Shown piece after piece: positions 8,086 to 16,886 of a stretch of 64,000 bases of DNA (position 1 is the stretch's first letter; the number at the start of each line of letters is the position of its first letter). Both the position numbers and the translations under genes were made by a program. This stretch comes from an uncultured Pseudomonas sp. (GTDB taxonomy: Bacteria; Pseudomonadota; Gammaproteobacteria; Pseudomonadales; Pseudomonadaceae). Location: assembly GCF_946885955.1 (NCBI RefSeq), contig NZ_CAMPHI010000003.1, positions 1 to 64,000 of the forward strand. The letters run 5' to 3'. The notes beneath the pieces were generated by a model. The model searched no databases, was not told the DNA's origin, and was given only the letters and a program-made list of their open reading frames with translations.

Positions 8086-8366
8086 GTGGGCTTGATCTGT
8101 CTGCCCTGGCCCGCAGCCGCGACGGCACTCAAAACGACGACAACGCCTTCCGCCGCAGCCTGGAAAAATACTCAGGAGACCGCCTAACCGGCTTAATGAC
8201 CATGGCCTGTTATTGGCTGGTTGACAGGGAAAAGCGGCGGCGGTTGAGGGCGGACTGAGATGGGTAGCAGTCGGCCAATACCTGCCGGTTAGTACTGGCA
8301 GAAGGGCCGATCAATCGTCTCGACCTGCCCTCTCCTCAAATCTCTGGCCACATAATGGCTAATAGA
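8086..8366. other. Intergenic region with a start-less open frame
   Basis: No gene is called. On the plus strand a frame stays open from 8079 to the TGA at 8256-8258 (59 codons). It reads like protein (SRDGTQNDDNAFRR...YWLVDREKRRRLRAD) but has no plausible start and is cut by a stop at 8076. It may be the tail of a decayed gene at the edge of the ABC-3C cassette, or chance. Confidence 0.35.
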
Positions 8367-10322
8367 TCAAGCCACCGATTCTGACGGCCAATCCTCGGGA
8401 ACTAGCGCGGGTGGCTTGGTCCACGGATTTTCAACCAGCGCGTCTTGGAACCACTGCTCGCGCAAGTTTGCATGCTCAGTAATGATTAGTTGAAAACCTG
8501 GAACCTCTTCTTGAGTGAACTTCAGCAACAACTCGAATAATCGGCGAACCGCATTGAGGTCGGCGTCGGCTTCCGTCTTCTGCACCGAACCGTCAGCATC
8601 CTGGTAAACCTGCTCAGAGGGGAAGTAAACCTGGGTTGGTTGGTCGATCAGTAGGAAGCGCGGAATTGGTCGATTGTTCTGCGCCGCGAATAGGTGCAGG
8701 GCGAGTAGTGCCGACAGATGGTACGCGAGATGGTTTTCGCCGCCGCCGGTCCTGCCCATCGGCACTGGGCGTTCGGGCCGATCAAAGATGATCGTTAGTT
8801 GTGGCAGATTTAGCCGCGCGGGATAAGGACCGAATTCGGCGTCGAACTTCTGGATGTATCGCGACATCTGCGCGGAGATGTTGTTGAGGATCGACGTCAG
8901 GCGCTCGTTGCTGTCATCCGCCCCGATCTGCTCCTCAAGCTGCTTGACCTTGTTGCTGAGGCGGCGACTCTCGGCTTCCAGATTGGCAAGGTCCTCATTT
9001 GGGAGGAGCGTTTCTAGGAACAGACTGATACGGCCGACCACGCGCGCAGCGGCATTGTTGCGCGAGCCCATCTTGGCGAGAAATTCGTTGGCCGAGATCG
9101 CCGCGGACAGCTCCGCTTCCTTCTGCTTGATCTCATCCTTGATCTCATCCACGGTGCCGGCCAGCTCGGTCAAGTAGGCATCTAGCTTAGGACGTTGGCC
9201 GGTGGCGACGCGCAACTCCTTGTCAAGCGATGCCAGTTCGTTGAGCAGGACAACGGCAACTGGGGATTCTAGTGCCAGATTCTGTTCGCTGAACGGCCAT
9301 TGCCATTCACCACTGTCGGGATTCTTCGGCAGGGCTTTGATCGACGCCAGGCGGTCTATTTGTTCGGCGGCCTCGTTTTCGTAGCCGCCTGAGCGTTTGG
9401 CGAACTGTCGCGCTGCATCAATCCTCCCTTGAGCGTCCCGGCGATTACGGCGCAACTGAACGAGTTTATCTTCCAGAATCGAAACCCGGCTGCCGTCGTC
9501 GTCAGGTACCGTTTCGGGCTTCCATGACAACGCAGATCTCAATACTTCTATGATCCCGTCTGCATTGAGATTCTCGTCGGTAGTGCCAAGAACCCCGACT
9601 GCCTTTGCTTCCGAGTAAAGGCTGATCGCCTGCACATGCGATGTGTCGACGGCGTCGCGTGCCAGTTCCAGTTTCTTCTGGTTAACCCTCAGATCCCGTT
9701 GCGCCAAGCGCAACTTGGACTCCAGTTCGTAGCGGTCGCTGGAAGAGACTCCGAGCAGGATCGGTAACGTGTCACGGATCGCCTGCGGTTGGAATTGCTC
9801 GTTCTGCCGGTAGAAAAGTTGGTCTTTGTTGGCGACCAACCCCTGTTTCTGGAACAGGTAATAGAACGTGTGCTTAACGTTGGCGTCGTAGCTGTTGCGA
9901 CTATGCTCCAGCGCGACCTCGGTGCGGTTCTCGGGAATGCCGAGCAGGCGCGACAACAATTCGACGATGCTTTCGTCGTCAGTGTTGACCGCCAAGTCCT
10001 TGAACTCGGGGGGTTGCAGTTGGGCGCCTCTGCGCAGCATCACTGTACTGCAACTGGCGCCGCTGCCAGAAGGGGTTGGCTTGGCAACCAGCACTTGCTC
10101 CTTTTCAAACTGGTAGATAACGGCGAACCAAGCCACCTTGTCGCGAATGATGCCCTCAGGGACGTTGAACGAAGATCGTCCCATACAGTATTCGATGATC
10201 TCTGAAAGCGCAGATTTGCCAGTGGAGGAGCGACCGGTGATGACGTTGAGTCCGTCCACCTTGAATGTGAGGTCACGACGTTGGCCATCATGGCTGTATA
10301 TGTGGATGGATCTGATCTTCAT
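8367..10322 (-). CDS. DUF3732 SMC/ABC-type ATPase of an ABC-3C system
   Basis: A 651-residue protein. It starts with a nucleotide-binding half (MKIRSIHIYSHDGQRRDLTF; Walker A GRSSTGKSA at 30-38), continues with long Glu/Arg/Leu-rich coiled-coil stretches (about 200-490), and ends in a second ATPase half. That half has a signature-like GGGENHLAYHLSALL (from about 526), Walker B FLLIDQPTQVYFP (Asp560, followed by Gln instead of the usual Glu) and a switch His617 (ITEH). This layout matches DUF3732, the ATPase of many ABC-three-component conflict systems. It probably senses an invader or DNA state and licenses the effector. Its start overlaps the stop of the middle component by 4 bp. Confidence 0.85.
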   Translation of the reverse strand: MKIRSIHIYSHDGQRRDLTFKVDGLNVITGRSSTGKSALSEIIEYCMGRSSFNVPEGIIRDKVAWFAVIYQFEKEQVLVAKPTPSGSGASCSTVMLRRGAQLQPPEFKDLAVNTDDESIVELLSRLLGIPENRTEVALEHSRNSYDANVKHTFYYLFQKQGLVANKDQLFYRQNEQFQPQAIRDTLPILLGVSSSDRYELESKLRLAQRDLRVNQKKLELARDAVDTSHVQAISLYSEAKAVGVLGTTDENLNADGIIEVLRSALSWKPETVPDDDGSRVSILEDKLVQLRRNRRDAQGRIDAARQFAKRSGGYENEAAEQIDRLASIKALPKNPDSGEWQWPFSEQNLALESPVAVVLLNELASLDKELRVATGQRPKLDAYLTELAGTVDEIKDEIKQKEAELSAAISANEFLAKMGSRNNAAARVVGRISLFLETLLPNEDLANLEAESRRLSNKVKQLEEQIGADDSNERLTSILNNISAQMSRYIQKFDAEFGPYPARLNLPQLTIIFDRPERPVPMGRTGGGENHLAYHLSALLALHLFAAQNNRPIPRFLLIDQPTQVYFPSEQVYQDADGSVQKTEADADLNAVRRLFELLLKFTQEEVPGFQLIITEHANLREQWFQDALVENPWTKPPALVPEDWPSESVA

Positions 10323-10807
10323 GGGCGAATCCCGAAAGTCGTGTAAACGGTCGCCCGGTCGGCGATACGTGCGAATTCCTTTCCTACTACGCGCGCCACT
10401 TTCTGGCAGGCGACAGTTTCGGCAGTTCCATCGATGGCCTTGCGCACCTTCTTGGGTACGGTCTGAATGCGTCCATCATCCGCGACGGCGATGCAGCCCC
10501 TTTCCATCAGAAGACCGAACCCCTCGAAGGCATAGGGAAGCATCTGCGTGACCCGGTCGGCAAAGCCCACCATGATTTGTTGGTTCTTCTCTGCGGTCTT
10601 GAGTAGATAGCTGCGAGGGCTGCTAGCGATTACCTCTCGTGAGTCCTTGTGCAAGCTTAGGGGCAGGACAAGAAGCGACAGCGAGAAGGGCATGCCGCGG
10701 TTATCTTCTTCTTCGTAGCCGGCCAGGGCGCGAAAAATGACTAAGCCACAGAATGCAGGGTTGAACAGGTTTCGAACCTCGAAAGGGCGCTGATCCCATC
10801 GTTTCAC
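10319..10807 (-). CDS. ABC-3C system middle component
   Basis: A 162-residue protein beginning MKRWDQRPFEVRNLFNPAFCGLVI. The RP-x-E-x2-NLFNPAF-x-G opening, followed by an Arg/Lys-rich helical body, is typical of the small middle-component (MC) proteins of ABC-three-component systems. There is no catalytic motif or signal peptide. It overlaps both neighbours by 4 bp (ATGA type), implying translational coupling and fixed stoichiometry. In this system class the MC is thought to bridge the ATPase and the effector; that role is inferred here. Confidence 0.8.
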   Translation of the reverse strand: MKRWDQRPFEVRNLFNPAFCGLVIFRALAGYEEEDNRGMPFSLSLLVLPLSLHKDSREVIASSPRSYLLKTAEKNQQIMVGFADRVTQMLPYAFEGFGLLMERGCIAVADDGRIQTVPKKVRKAIDGTAETVACQKVARVVGKEFARIADRATVYTTFGIRP

Positions 10808-12027
10808 GATGCCGCCTCCAGTACGTCTCTGAGACGGTCAAGGAATCTGGGGTGCCAGTAGACTCGGGGTTGGGGGGTACTGTCGGCGAGAATGTGGAAA
10901 CTTCCACGAAGGACGTAAGGCTCCGTCACCCGCGCACGAATGCGCAGGGAGTCGATCTTGGCGGTTTCAAATTCGGCCCAGTTGTAAAGTTCAACGCCGG
11001 CTTGGCGAAGCGCGTCCTCAGCGCTGTCGTCTTCCAGAGTCTCGAAAATGACATCCTTGTAGCGGTCCCACTCATCGGCCAAGCGATCTTCGTATTCCTC
11101 GACCTCTCCCAACACAAGCAGGCTCTCACGCGCCCAGGCCGACCGTTGTTCAAACGCCCGGTAATAATCCAAAATGGCATTCCTGATTCGCTTCGCGGAA
11201 ATGCCAATCTCGCGCAGCTGCGCCACGAACAGGCGCGGATCAGTATCAATGTCGATGTTGTCGGAGGGGAGTTTTCCACGGAAGGTGATAGGCAGGTTAT
11301 CTGCCTTGTACTCCTCGGCGAAGTTCGAGAGCTTGTCAGATACTTCGTAGCCAAAAATCCCTTCAGGACTGCCACCGGTGAGCTGCTTGATCACGACATC
11401 GGTCCACCAACCTTCCAGCCGCTCGAAGACGAACTCGCGATGCTCACGCCGGATGCTTCGCATGTGCTTGTCCCTTATGAGTCCGGGAATGTCGCCGATG
11501 CGCGGGCTGCTGTCGAGGATCAAGATACGCTCGAGGAAATCCTGTTTCTCAGCATCATTCAGTTCCTCGAACGCCACGGCAATCGGCGCGATGAGTTTCG
11601 ATTTCGATGCCGAAAGTGCCCTTTTGGCCAATTCGGTCAGAGTTTCGTCATCTCCGGAGAAGGTGGGCTGACTAGGGAGAAGCCGGGATAGGAACGAGTC
11701 TGTCGACACCTCGCCGGTGGTGAATAGGAAGAACCGCAGGTTCGATGCAGCGCGGCCATCACATTTGTACCGCACCAACCAGATGTTGACGGACTTCCAG
11801 AAATCGGTCGACAGATCGGTCAGCCTGTCACCGATTGCCTTGTGCTTGAGCGAGGCCAAAGACTTGACGCCTTCGCGGTCGACGAAATCGAGGTCGTCAT
11901 CCTTTTCTAGAAAGATGGACGTGTCCTCAGGCAACTGGAGCAAATGTAGTAGAGCGAGACGCGCCTGGTAGATGTATCCCAGACTTTGCTCGCCAGCTGA
12001 GAACTTGTCGGTAGATGTCCCGGCCAT
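10804..12027 (-). CDS. ABC-3C effector protein with nuclease-like N-terminus
   Basis: A 407-residue protein. The N-terminus contains GYIYQARLALLHLL (17-30), FLEKDDDLDFVD (39-50) and SLKHK (59-63). This resembles the arrangement of restriction-endonuclease-fold (DUF4297/Cap4-like) domains, where acidic residues precede a Q/L-x-K-x strand; the exact catalytic set cannot be fixed by eye. The remainder (about 120-407) is helical, with no motif I can name, and ends in a block containing VYWHPRFLDRLRDVL that probably is the ABC-3C C-terminal domain. The start at 12027 has AAAAGGAC 7 nt upstream; an in-frame ATG at 12084 has a weaker site. It is the first gene of the cassette. Confidence 0.72.
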   Translation of the reverse strand: MAGTSTDKFSAGEQSLGYIYQARLALLHLLQLPEDTSIFLEKDDDLDFVDREGVKSLASLKHKAIGDRLTDLSTDFWKSVNIWLVRYKCDGRAASNLRFFLFTTGEVSTDSFLSRLLPSQPTFSGDDETLTELAKRALSASKSKLIAPIAVAFEELNDAEKQDFLERILILDSSPRIGDIPGLIRDKHMRSIRREHREFVFERLEGWWTDVVIKQLTGGSPEGIFGYEVSDKLSNFAEEYKADNLPITFRGKLPSDNIDIDTDPRLFVAQLREIGISAKRIRNAILDYYRAFEQRSAWARESLLVLGEVEEYEDRLADEWDRYKDVIFETLEDDSAEDALRQAGVELYNWAEFETAKIDSLRIRARVTEPYVLRGSFHILADSTPQPRVYWHPRFLDRLRDVLEAAS

Positions 12028-12175
12028 GCCAAAGTCCTTTTCGTGAAAATTGTCGGGAGCGTATCTAAAGTTGTGGCGGGCCATGGCAAATCTTCTTATG
12101 CGCCATGCTTTCTATGTCCAGACTACCAGTGATTACGGCAGCAGGCCCGTTCCCCAGAGCCTGTCCGCTATCCAG

Positions 12176-12203
12176 ATAATAGCAAAATGCCCTGACAAGT
12201 CAG
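12176..12203 (-). promoter_or_regulatory. Candidate promoter/operator of the ABC-3C cassette
   Basis: On the minus strand a TATTAT (-10-like, 12176-12181) lies about 150 nt upstream of the first cassette gene. A 12-bp inverted repeat CTGAC-N2-GTCAG (12192-12203) sits where the -35 region would be. The -35 itself is poor (CTGACT), so activation or repression at the palindrome is possible. This is by-eye evidence only. Confidence 0.3.
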
Positions 12204-12667
12204 TCTAGGTTATGCGCGACGTCGAAGCGGAAGTTACGGACACTGGCATGTAAATTATCCAGAGGCAGGCCGCAGCCAGCGCGCAGGTTTTTTGATGCGG
12301 AGGTCGTTCTCGCCCCACTCGTAGCCGTCGAGGCGCAGTCACTGTTGCGTGGTCTGGCCGGCGGCGCTACGGCCTATCGGTGAGTTCATCGCCGCCATGC
12401 ACCTGCGGACGTTCCTGCGCCGTCACCTGGCGCTGCGCCCGGCGGAGGTCGAGGGGGCAGCGCTCGTCACATCTATCTTGCTGGGCAGCCGCTGACTGCC
12501 AGGAGGGTAGGCCGGTGCATGTTACAAGTTGGCCGGCCATTTCGCGCCACGCCCGTCGCGAGGTGTTGCTACAGCCCCTGCCGGTTCACTCACAATCTCG
12601 ACTGTCAGCGTCTGGCCGACTCCTGCCTTTTCCCTCCGGCAACTCTGGGTCGACACTCCGGAACCGA
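12204..12667. other. Intergenic scraps between ABC-3C cassette and helicase
   Basis: No intact gene is called. A minus-strand open segment at about 12255-12335 ends in LDGYEWGENDLRIKKPARW and then a stop. A plus-strand segment starts at ATG 12397 and ends at TGA 12493-12495 (32 codons, MHLRTFLRRHLALRPAEVEG...). Both look like pieces of genes rather than complete ones. I cannot assign either. Confidence 0.35.
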
Positions 12668-14617
12668 CTACCGCCCCCGCCCCGCCAACACGCGCGTCGC
12701 GCCCTGGGTTTTCCGGCAGTACCAGAGCACCCGGCTGACGCCGCGGGTAATGGCTACATAGGCCAGGCGCAGGCTTTCGTCCTGCATGGCTTGGTCGTAG
12801 CTGTTGTTGAAGAAGCCAGAGTAGGCGTAGAGCGCATTGCGTAGCGGGTGTGGCTCGGGTGGCTGGCAGTCGTCGAGGATGATCGCCACTTCGGCTTGCA
12901 GGCCCTTGGCGCGGTGGATGGTGTAGGCCTTGACCGGCAACTTCTTGTCCAGTTGGGCCTGGATCTGCTGCAAGGGCTCGTTGCGCCGACTGAGGATCAG
13001 CACGGCGTTGCGCTCGGCGCTTTTGCGCGTGGCGACATGGGCGCATTGGGCGTGGATTTCCTTGAGCAGTTCCGGCAGCCGGGCTTTGCTGTCGAAGCCC
13101 TGGATCAGCCGCACGCCATGATCCCCCGGCTGCACGGTCTTGCAGGCTTGGCTGGTTTTCGCCTGCTTGTAGGCGACGCCGCCCAGCACCGCCTCGCCGT
13201 CGCGAATGATCGGTTCGATGGAGCGGTAGTTGGTCGCCAGCATCAGCACGGCGCTGCGCTTCGCCCGGCCCTTGCCGGGGAAGTGCCGGTCGAAGTCCAT
13301 AAACAATTCCGGGGAGCTGCCGCGCCAGCCATAGATCGACTGCCAGTCGTCGCCGATGGCCATCAGGCTGACCGCCTCGCCCTTGCCGGCCTGGGCGCGG
13401 TGAACGGCTTGCAGCCACTGGACGATTTGCGGGGAAATGTCCTGAAACTCGTCGATCAGCAGGTGATTGAACGGCGCCAACACCTGGGCCGGCATGCCCT
13501 GCCCGCCCGCTTCCAGGCGCTCAGTGAGCAGCTGAAACGCCGCGTTGAAGGTCATCAAACCCTGCTCTTGCAGGCAGCTTGTGAAGCTTTTCCAGAACAG
13601 CATCAGCGCTTCGATAAAGCAGCGTTCCTGGGCGGCGCAGGCCAGCTTCTGCAGATCGATCCGCTCGATGCGGATGCCGATGCTTTCGATAAAGCCGGCC
13701 TGCGCATAGAAGGCCTCGAATAGCGGCACGGGGGTGAACTCGCCCTGGAGTTTGAAGTAGTCCAGCGGCGCTTTTACAGCGCGCTTGCCCGGTGGCTCAA
13801 CCGGCGCGGGTAAACCCAGCAGACGATGCACACACTGGCGAAAGCCCGGCTCAGCGGCATAGCACTGCTGGTAGGCCTGCTTGAGCAGGCGCTGCTGCGC
13901 GGGGCGCAAGCGCGCGGAGGTCAGCGGGTTGTCCAGCTCGGCGCTTGCCCCCTGCTTGTCGTCCAACTGCTCGAACCAGCGCGGGTTGTTCAACACCTCC
14001 TTGGCCACCACGCCCATGGCCGAGTGGAAGGTGCGCACGCACTGGCGCGCCTGGGCGGCATCGAAGGGATATTGGAAAAAGCCCAGCACCTTGAGCAGTT
14101 GCTCGCGCAATTGCGCGCAGGAGGCGTTGGTAAAGGAAATCACCGTCAACCGCTGCGGCTCGATGCCCAGGTGACAGAGCATAAACACCACCCGTAGCAC
14201 CAGGGTGGTGGATTTGCCCGAGCCCGCCCCGGCGAAGATGCGGGTCAGCGGATGATTGCCAAGGATCATCGCCCACTGCTCGTCCGACGGTGCGCTGACC
14301 ACCCCCGCCGCCACCGCATCGGCGACCCGCGCGCGCATGGCCTGTATCTGTGCTTCGTCGACTGCCATCAAGCCTGGGCCGTAGATCGCCTGGCTAATGG
14401 TTTTCGCGGGTTTCGCTCGGGGTTTTGCCGGCTTCTTCGCGCCGCCGCCGACCTTGGCCTTGCGCGCCGGGGCGGCACTTTTCTTCTGCCGCGCGCGGGG
14501 CTTTTGCTGCGCAACCGCGGCCTCGCGCTCGGCACGCAGATAGGCGGTGGTTCGCGGAAAGTAACGCGCCAAGGCTCCGGAAAGGAGCTGCTTGTAGCGC
14601 GCAATGGCAGACGGCAT
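12668..14617 (-). CDS. UvrD/Rep-type superfamily 1 DNA helicase
   Basis: A 649-residue protein with the full SF1A motif set: I AGAGSGKSTT (129-138), Ia ISFTNASCAQL, II LLIDEFQDIS (DEFQD at 389-393), III GDDWQSIYGWRG, IV ATNYRS, V TIHRAKGLQAEVAI and VI YVAITRGVSRV. Residues about 38-74 are a Lys/Ala/Pro/Arg-rich low-complexity linker, probably unstructured and DNA-binding. It should unwind DNA 3' to 5' using ATP. It is shorter than UvrD (about 720) and lacks a recognisable UvrD C-terminal Tudor tail. It is next to the ABC-3C cassette, but spacing and composition suggest a separate, resident gene. Confidence 0.88.
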   Translation of the reverse strand: MPSAIARYKQLLSGALARYFPRTTAYLRAEREAAVAQQKPRARQKKSAAPARKAKVGGGAKKPAKPRAKPAKTISQAIYGPGLMAVDEAQIQAMRARVADAVAAGVVSAPSDEQWAMILGNHPLTRIFAGAGSGKSTTLVLRVVFMLCHLGIEPQRLTVISFTNASCAQLREQLLKVLGFFQYPFDAAQARQCVRTFHSAMGVVAKEVLNNPRWFEQLDDKQGASAELDNPLTSARLRPAQQRLLKQAYQQCYAAEPGFRQCVHRLLGLPAPVEPPGKRAVKAPLDYFKLQGEFTPVPLFEAFYAQAGFIESIGIRIERIDLQKLACAAQERCFIEALMLFWKSFTSCLQEQGLMTFNAAFQLLTERLEAGGQGMPAQVLAPFNHLLIDEFQDISPQIVQWLQAVHRAQAGKGEAVSLMAIGDDWQSIYGWRGSSPELFMDFDRHFPGKGRAKRSAVLMLATNYRSIEPIIRDGEAVLGGVAYKQAKTSQACKTVQPGDHGVRLIQGFDSKARLPELLKEIHAQCAHVATRKSAERNAVLILSRRNEPLQQIQAQLDKKLPVKAYTIHRAKGLQAEVAIILDDCQPPEPHPLRNALYAYSGFFNNSYDQAMQDESLRLAYVAITRGVSRVLWYCRKTQGATRVLAGRGR

Positions 14618-15017
14618 GCGGCGACCTGGGCGGTGAGTTAGGGCGTTGAATGATAAGTGCTTTTTAGCTGCGACTGGCGATTGATACGGCTATTTACCCT
14701 AGGAAAAACGCGAGAACGATCGGCGGCGGTTGCCTTCTAGTAACCCGCTGCGATCCAGACGTGTTGTAAGCCGTACAAACGGTTCCCGGATTGCATCCGG
14801 GCTACGCAGCGCGCGTTAGGGCGGACATGGACATAGGATCGGCAAGCGCGCTGCCAGCGCTGGAAAGCGCGCAGCCTGCAACATCAACGCCTCACCAAGG
14901 TACGTGCAACAGCTAACAGGCTTGAGCATGCGAGCGGCTCGATTGTTTCGCTTGACGCCACGCCGCTTCGCTTCTTGACTCAAGCAACCAACCCCCATGA
15001 CAAGGAAAGTTACGACC
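14618..15017. other. Intergenic region upstream of lodA-like gene
   Basis: No gene is seen in this 400-bp gap between the divergent helicase and oxidase genes. It contains one CCCGGATTGCATCCGGGCTACG repeat (14785-14806). No promoter could be assigned confidently. The SD of the oxidase gene (AAGGA) lies at about 15002-15006. Confidence 0.5.
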
Positions 15018-16886
15018 ATGTCTTCTGCCGTCCCTAGCGATACCACCGTCGTCAAAGCCGCCATCTATCCGCCTATTGGCATTGCCCGTGTCGGCAATAG
15101 TCCGGATGAATTCTATTTCTCCCCCGAGGTGCCCGACCCACGCCCCGAAGCGCCGGGCTTCTACCGCGACGCCAGCGGCGCGCTGAAGCGCGAGGCCGCA
15201 CGTTTTCGCCTTTATGGTCTGAATGCCGCCGGGCAGGCGGTGGTCGAGTTGACCGCGGACAATGCCGAGATCGAATGGGCCGCTACCCTGGCCAACACCA
15301 AGGCCGCCTGGTACCAGTTCCAGATCGCCCTGGATATTCCGGAAGCGATTACGGCGCCGCTGTCCTTCCTGCGCAATATGGCGGTAGCCGACCGCAGCCT
15401 GCTGAGCATCACCCCCGGCGAGCGGCAAATCAGCGGGCGCGACCAGCAAGGTCCGGCGCATGCCTTCGCCAATGGCCGCTTTATGGGCAGCGAGGTCTAT
15501 CTCGGCGAGCTGCGCACCGATGCCCAGGGCCGTTTGATCGTCCTCGGCGGCCACGGCAAAGCCGCTTCCTATAACGGCGCGGCGGCCATCACCTTCGCCA
15601 ACAACGAAGGCTGGCACGACGACGTGGCCGACGGCCCGGTGAGCGCCTGCGTGCGTTACCAGGGGCAGGACCTGCCGGTGGACCCGGCCTGGGTCGTGGT
15701 CGCGCCGCCCAACTATGCGCCGCAGCAGAAATCGGTGCGCACCATGTGGGATCTGCAGCGCGATCTGTTCGTCACCCAGGGCAGCCTGGCAGCACCGCAG
15801 CGACCCTCGTTCCAGCAGGACATACGACCAATTTTCGAGCGCCTGTCGCGCCTGCAATGGGTCAACGCCGGCTTCGCCGCGGCCTTCGGCTGGGGCGGCA
15901 GTACGCCGTTCAGCCAGGCCGAGTGGATGGCCAGGCTAGCCAGCCCGGCGCCGGAAACCCGCGAGTGGCGCCTGACCCTGTTCAACCAGTTCCGCCAATT
16001 CAAGCGCGACGCCTGGGCACCCTCGCCCTGGCCTTGGCTGTATGGCGACGCCATGAGCGTGCCGCCCGCGGAAAACCCACGGCAGAACGCGGCGCTGAGC
16101 AACCTGCAATTGCGCTTTTTGCGCCAGTGGGCCGAAGGCGACTTCGACGCCGATTACGACCCCCACGCCCTGCCGCCAGCGTGCATCGACGAGGTGGCGC
16201 TGGTCGACCAGCCGGATTGTCTGACCCGCGCCGCCATGGAGTTCTGCCTGGCGGACGCCTTCCACCCCGGCTGCGAAATGACCTGGCCGATGCGCCAGAG
16301 CAGCATGTACATGGCGCCGTTCCGCCTGGCTCACCAACCCAAGGGCTGGGTCGAACCGGACTACGGCGGCGTGCTTACCCCGGACGCCATCAGCGGCCCC
16401 TGCAGCGCCCAGGCAGCGGGCGGTATCAGCCGCTGGATGGCCGTGCCCTGGCAGACCGACACCGCCAGTTGCCGCTCCGGTTACCAGAAAAGCTACGACC
16501 CTTATGTGCCGACGTTCTGGCCGGCGCGGGTGCCCAATCAGGTGCTTAGCCAGCAGGCCTACGAGATCGTCATGGACGAAAGCCTGCCAGCCGAGGAACG
16601 CCTGCGTGCCTTCGCCAAACGCGCGGCCTGGATACGCCCGCTGGGCAATATCAGCTACCAGAATCAGATCAACAACATGATCGCCGACATCGCCCAGATG
16701 GGCGTCGTCGAGGTACGCGAAGGCCCTCACGATGGCGCGGGCTTCCCCAGCCAGCTGGAGGTCGAGCAACTGCCGCCACACCTGGAGAAAGGTCTGCTCG
16801 CCAGCCGGGCGCTGCCTGATGACTTCGAGGATGTGGAACTGAGTGCCATCGACAAGGTGCGTCATCTCGGCCCGCAGCGTCGTTGA
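15018..16886 (+). CDS. LodA-like CTQ-dependent amino-acid oxidase
   Basis: A 622-residue protein of the LodA/GoxA family, which oxidatively deaminates an amino acid (lysine epsilon or glycine in characterised members) and releases ammonia and hydrogen peroxide. The N-terminal hallmark IYPPIGIARVGNSPDEFYFSP is present at about 15-35. The C-terminal half has EFCLADAFHPGCEMTWPMR with Cys410 and Cys419, and RWMAVPWQTD with Trp473 and Trp478. Family members build cysteine tryptophylquinone from one Cys and one Trp in these regions; I cannot say which pair by eye. Start 15018 follows AAGGA; the ATG 21 nt earlier has no SD. It is coupled to the flavoprotein by a TGATG overlap. Confidence 0.87.
   Translation: MSSAVPSDTTVVKAAIYPPIGIARVGNSPDEFYFSPEVPDPRPEAPGFYRDASGALKREAARFRLYGLNAAGQAVVELTADNAEIEWAATLANTKAAWYQFQIALDIPEAITAPLSFLRNMAVADRSLLSITPGERQISGRDQQGPAHAFANGRFMGSEVYLGELRTDAQGRLIVLGGHGKAASYNGAAAITFANNEGWHDDVADGPVSACVRYQGQDLPVDPAWVVVAPPNYAPQQKSVRTMWDLQRDLFVTQGSLAAPQRPSFQQDIRPIFERLSRLQWVNAGFAAAFGWGGSTPFSQAEWMARLASPAPETREWRLTLFNQFRQFKRDAWAPSPWPWLYGDAMSVPPAENPRQNAALSNLQLRFLRQWAEGDFDADYDPHALPPACIDEVALVDQPDCLTRAAMEFCLADAFHPGCEMTWPMRQSSMYMAPFRLAHQPKGWVEPDYGGVLTPDAISGPCSAQAAGGISRWMAVPWQTDTASCRSGYQKSYDPYVPTFWPARVPNQVLSQQAYEIVMDESLPAEERLRAFAKRAAWIRPLGNISYQNQINNMIADIAQMGVVEVREGPHDGAGFPSQLEVEQLPPHLEKGLLASRALPDDFEDVELSAIDKVRHLGPQRR

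Noticed and set aside
12397..12495. 32-codon plus-strand ORF after the ABC-3C cassette
   Set aside because: No SD and no recognisable domain; treated as a scrap, not a gene.
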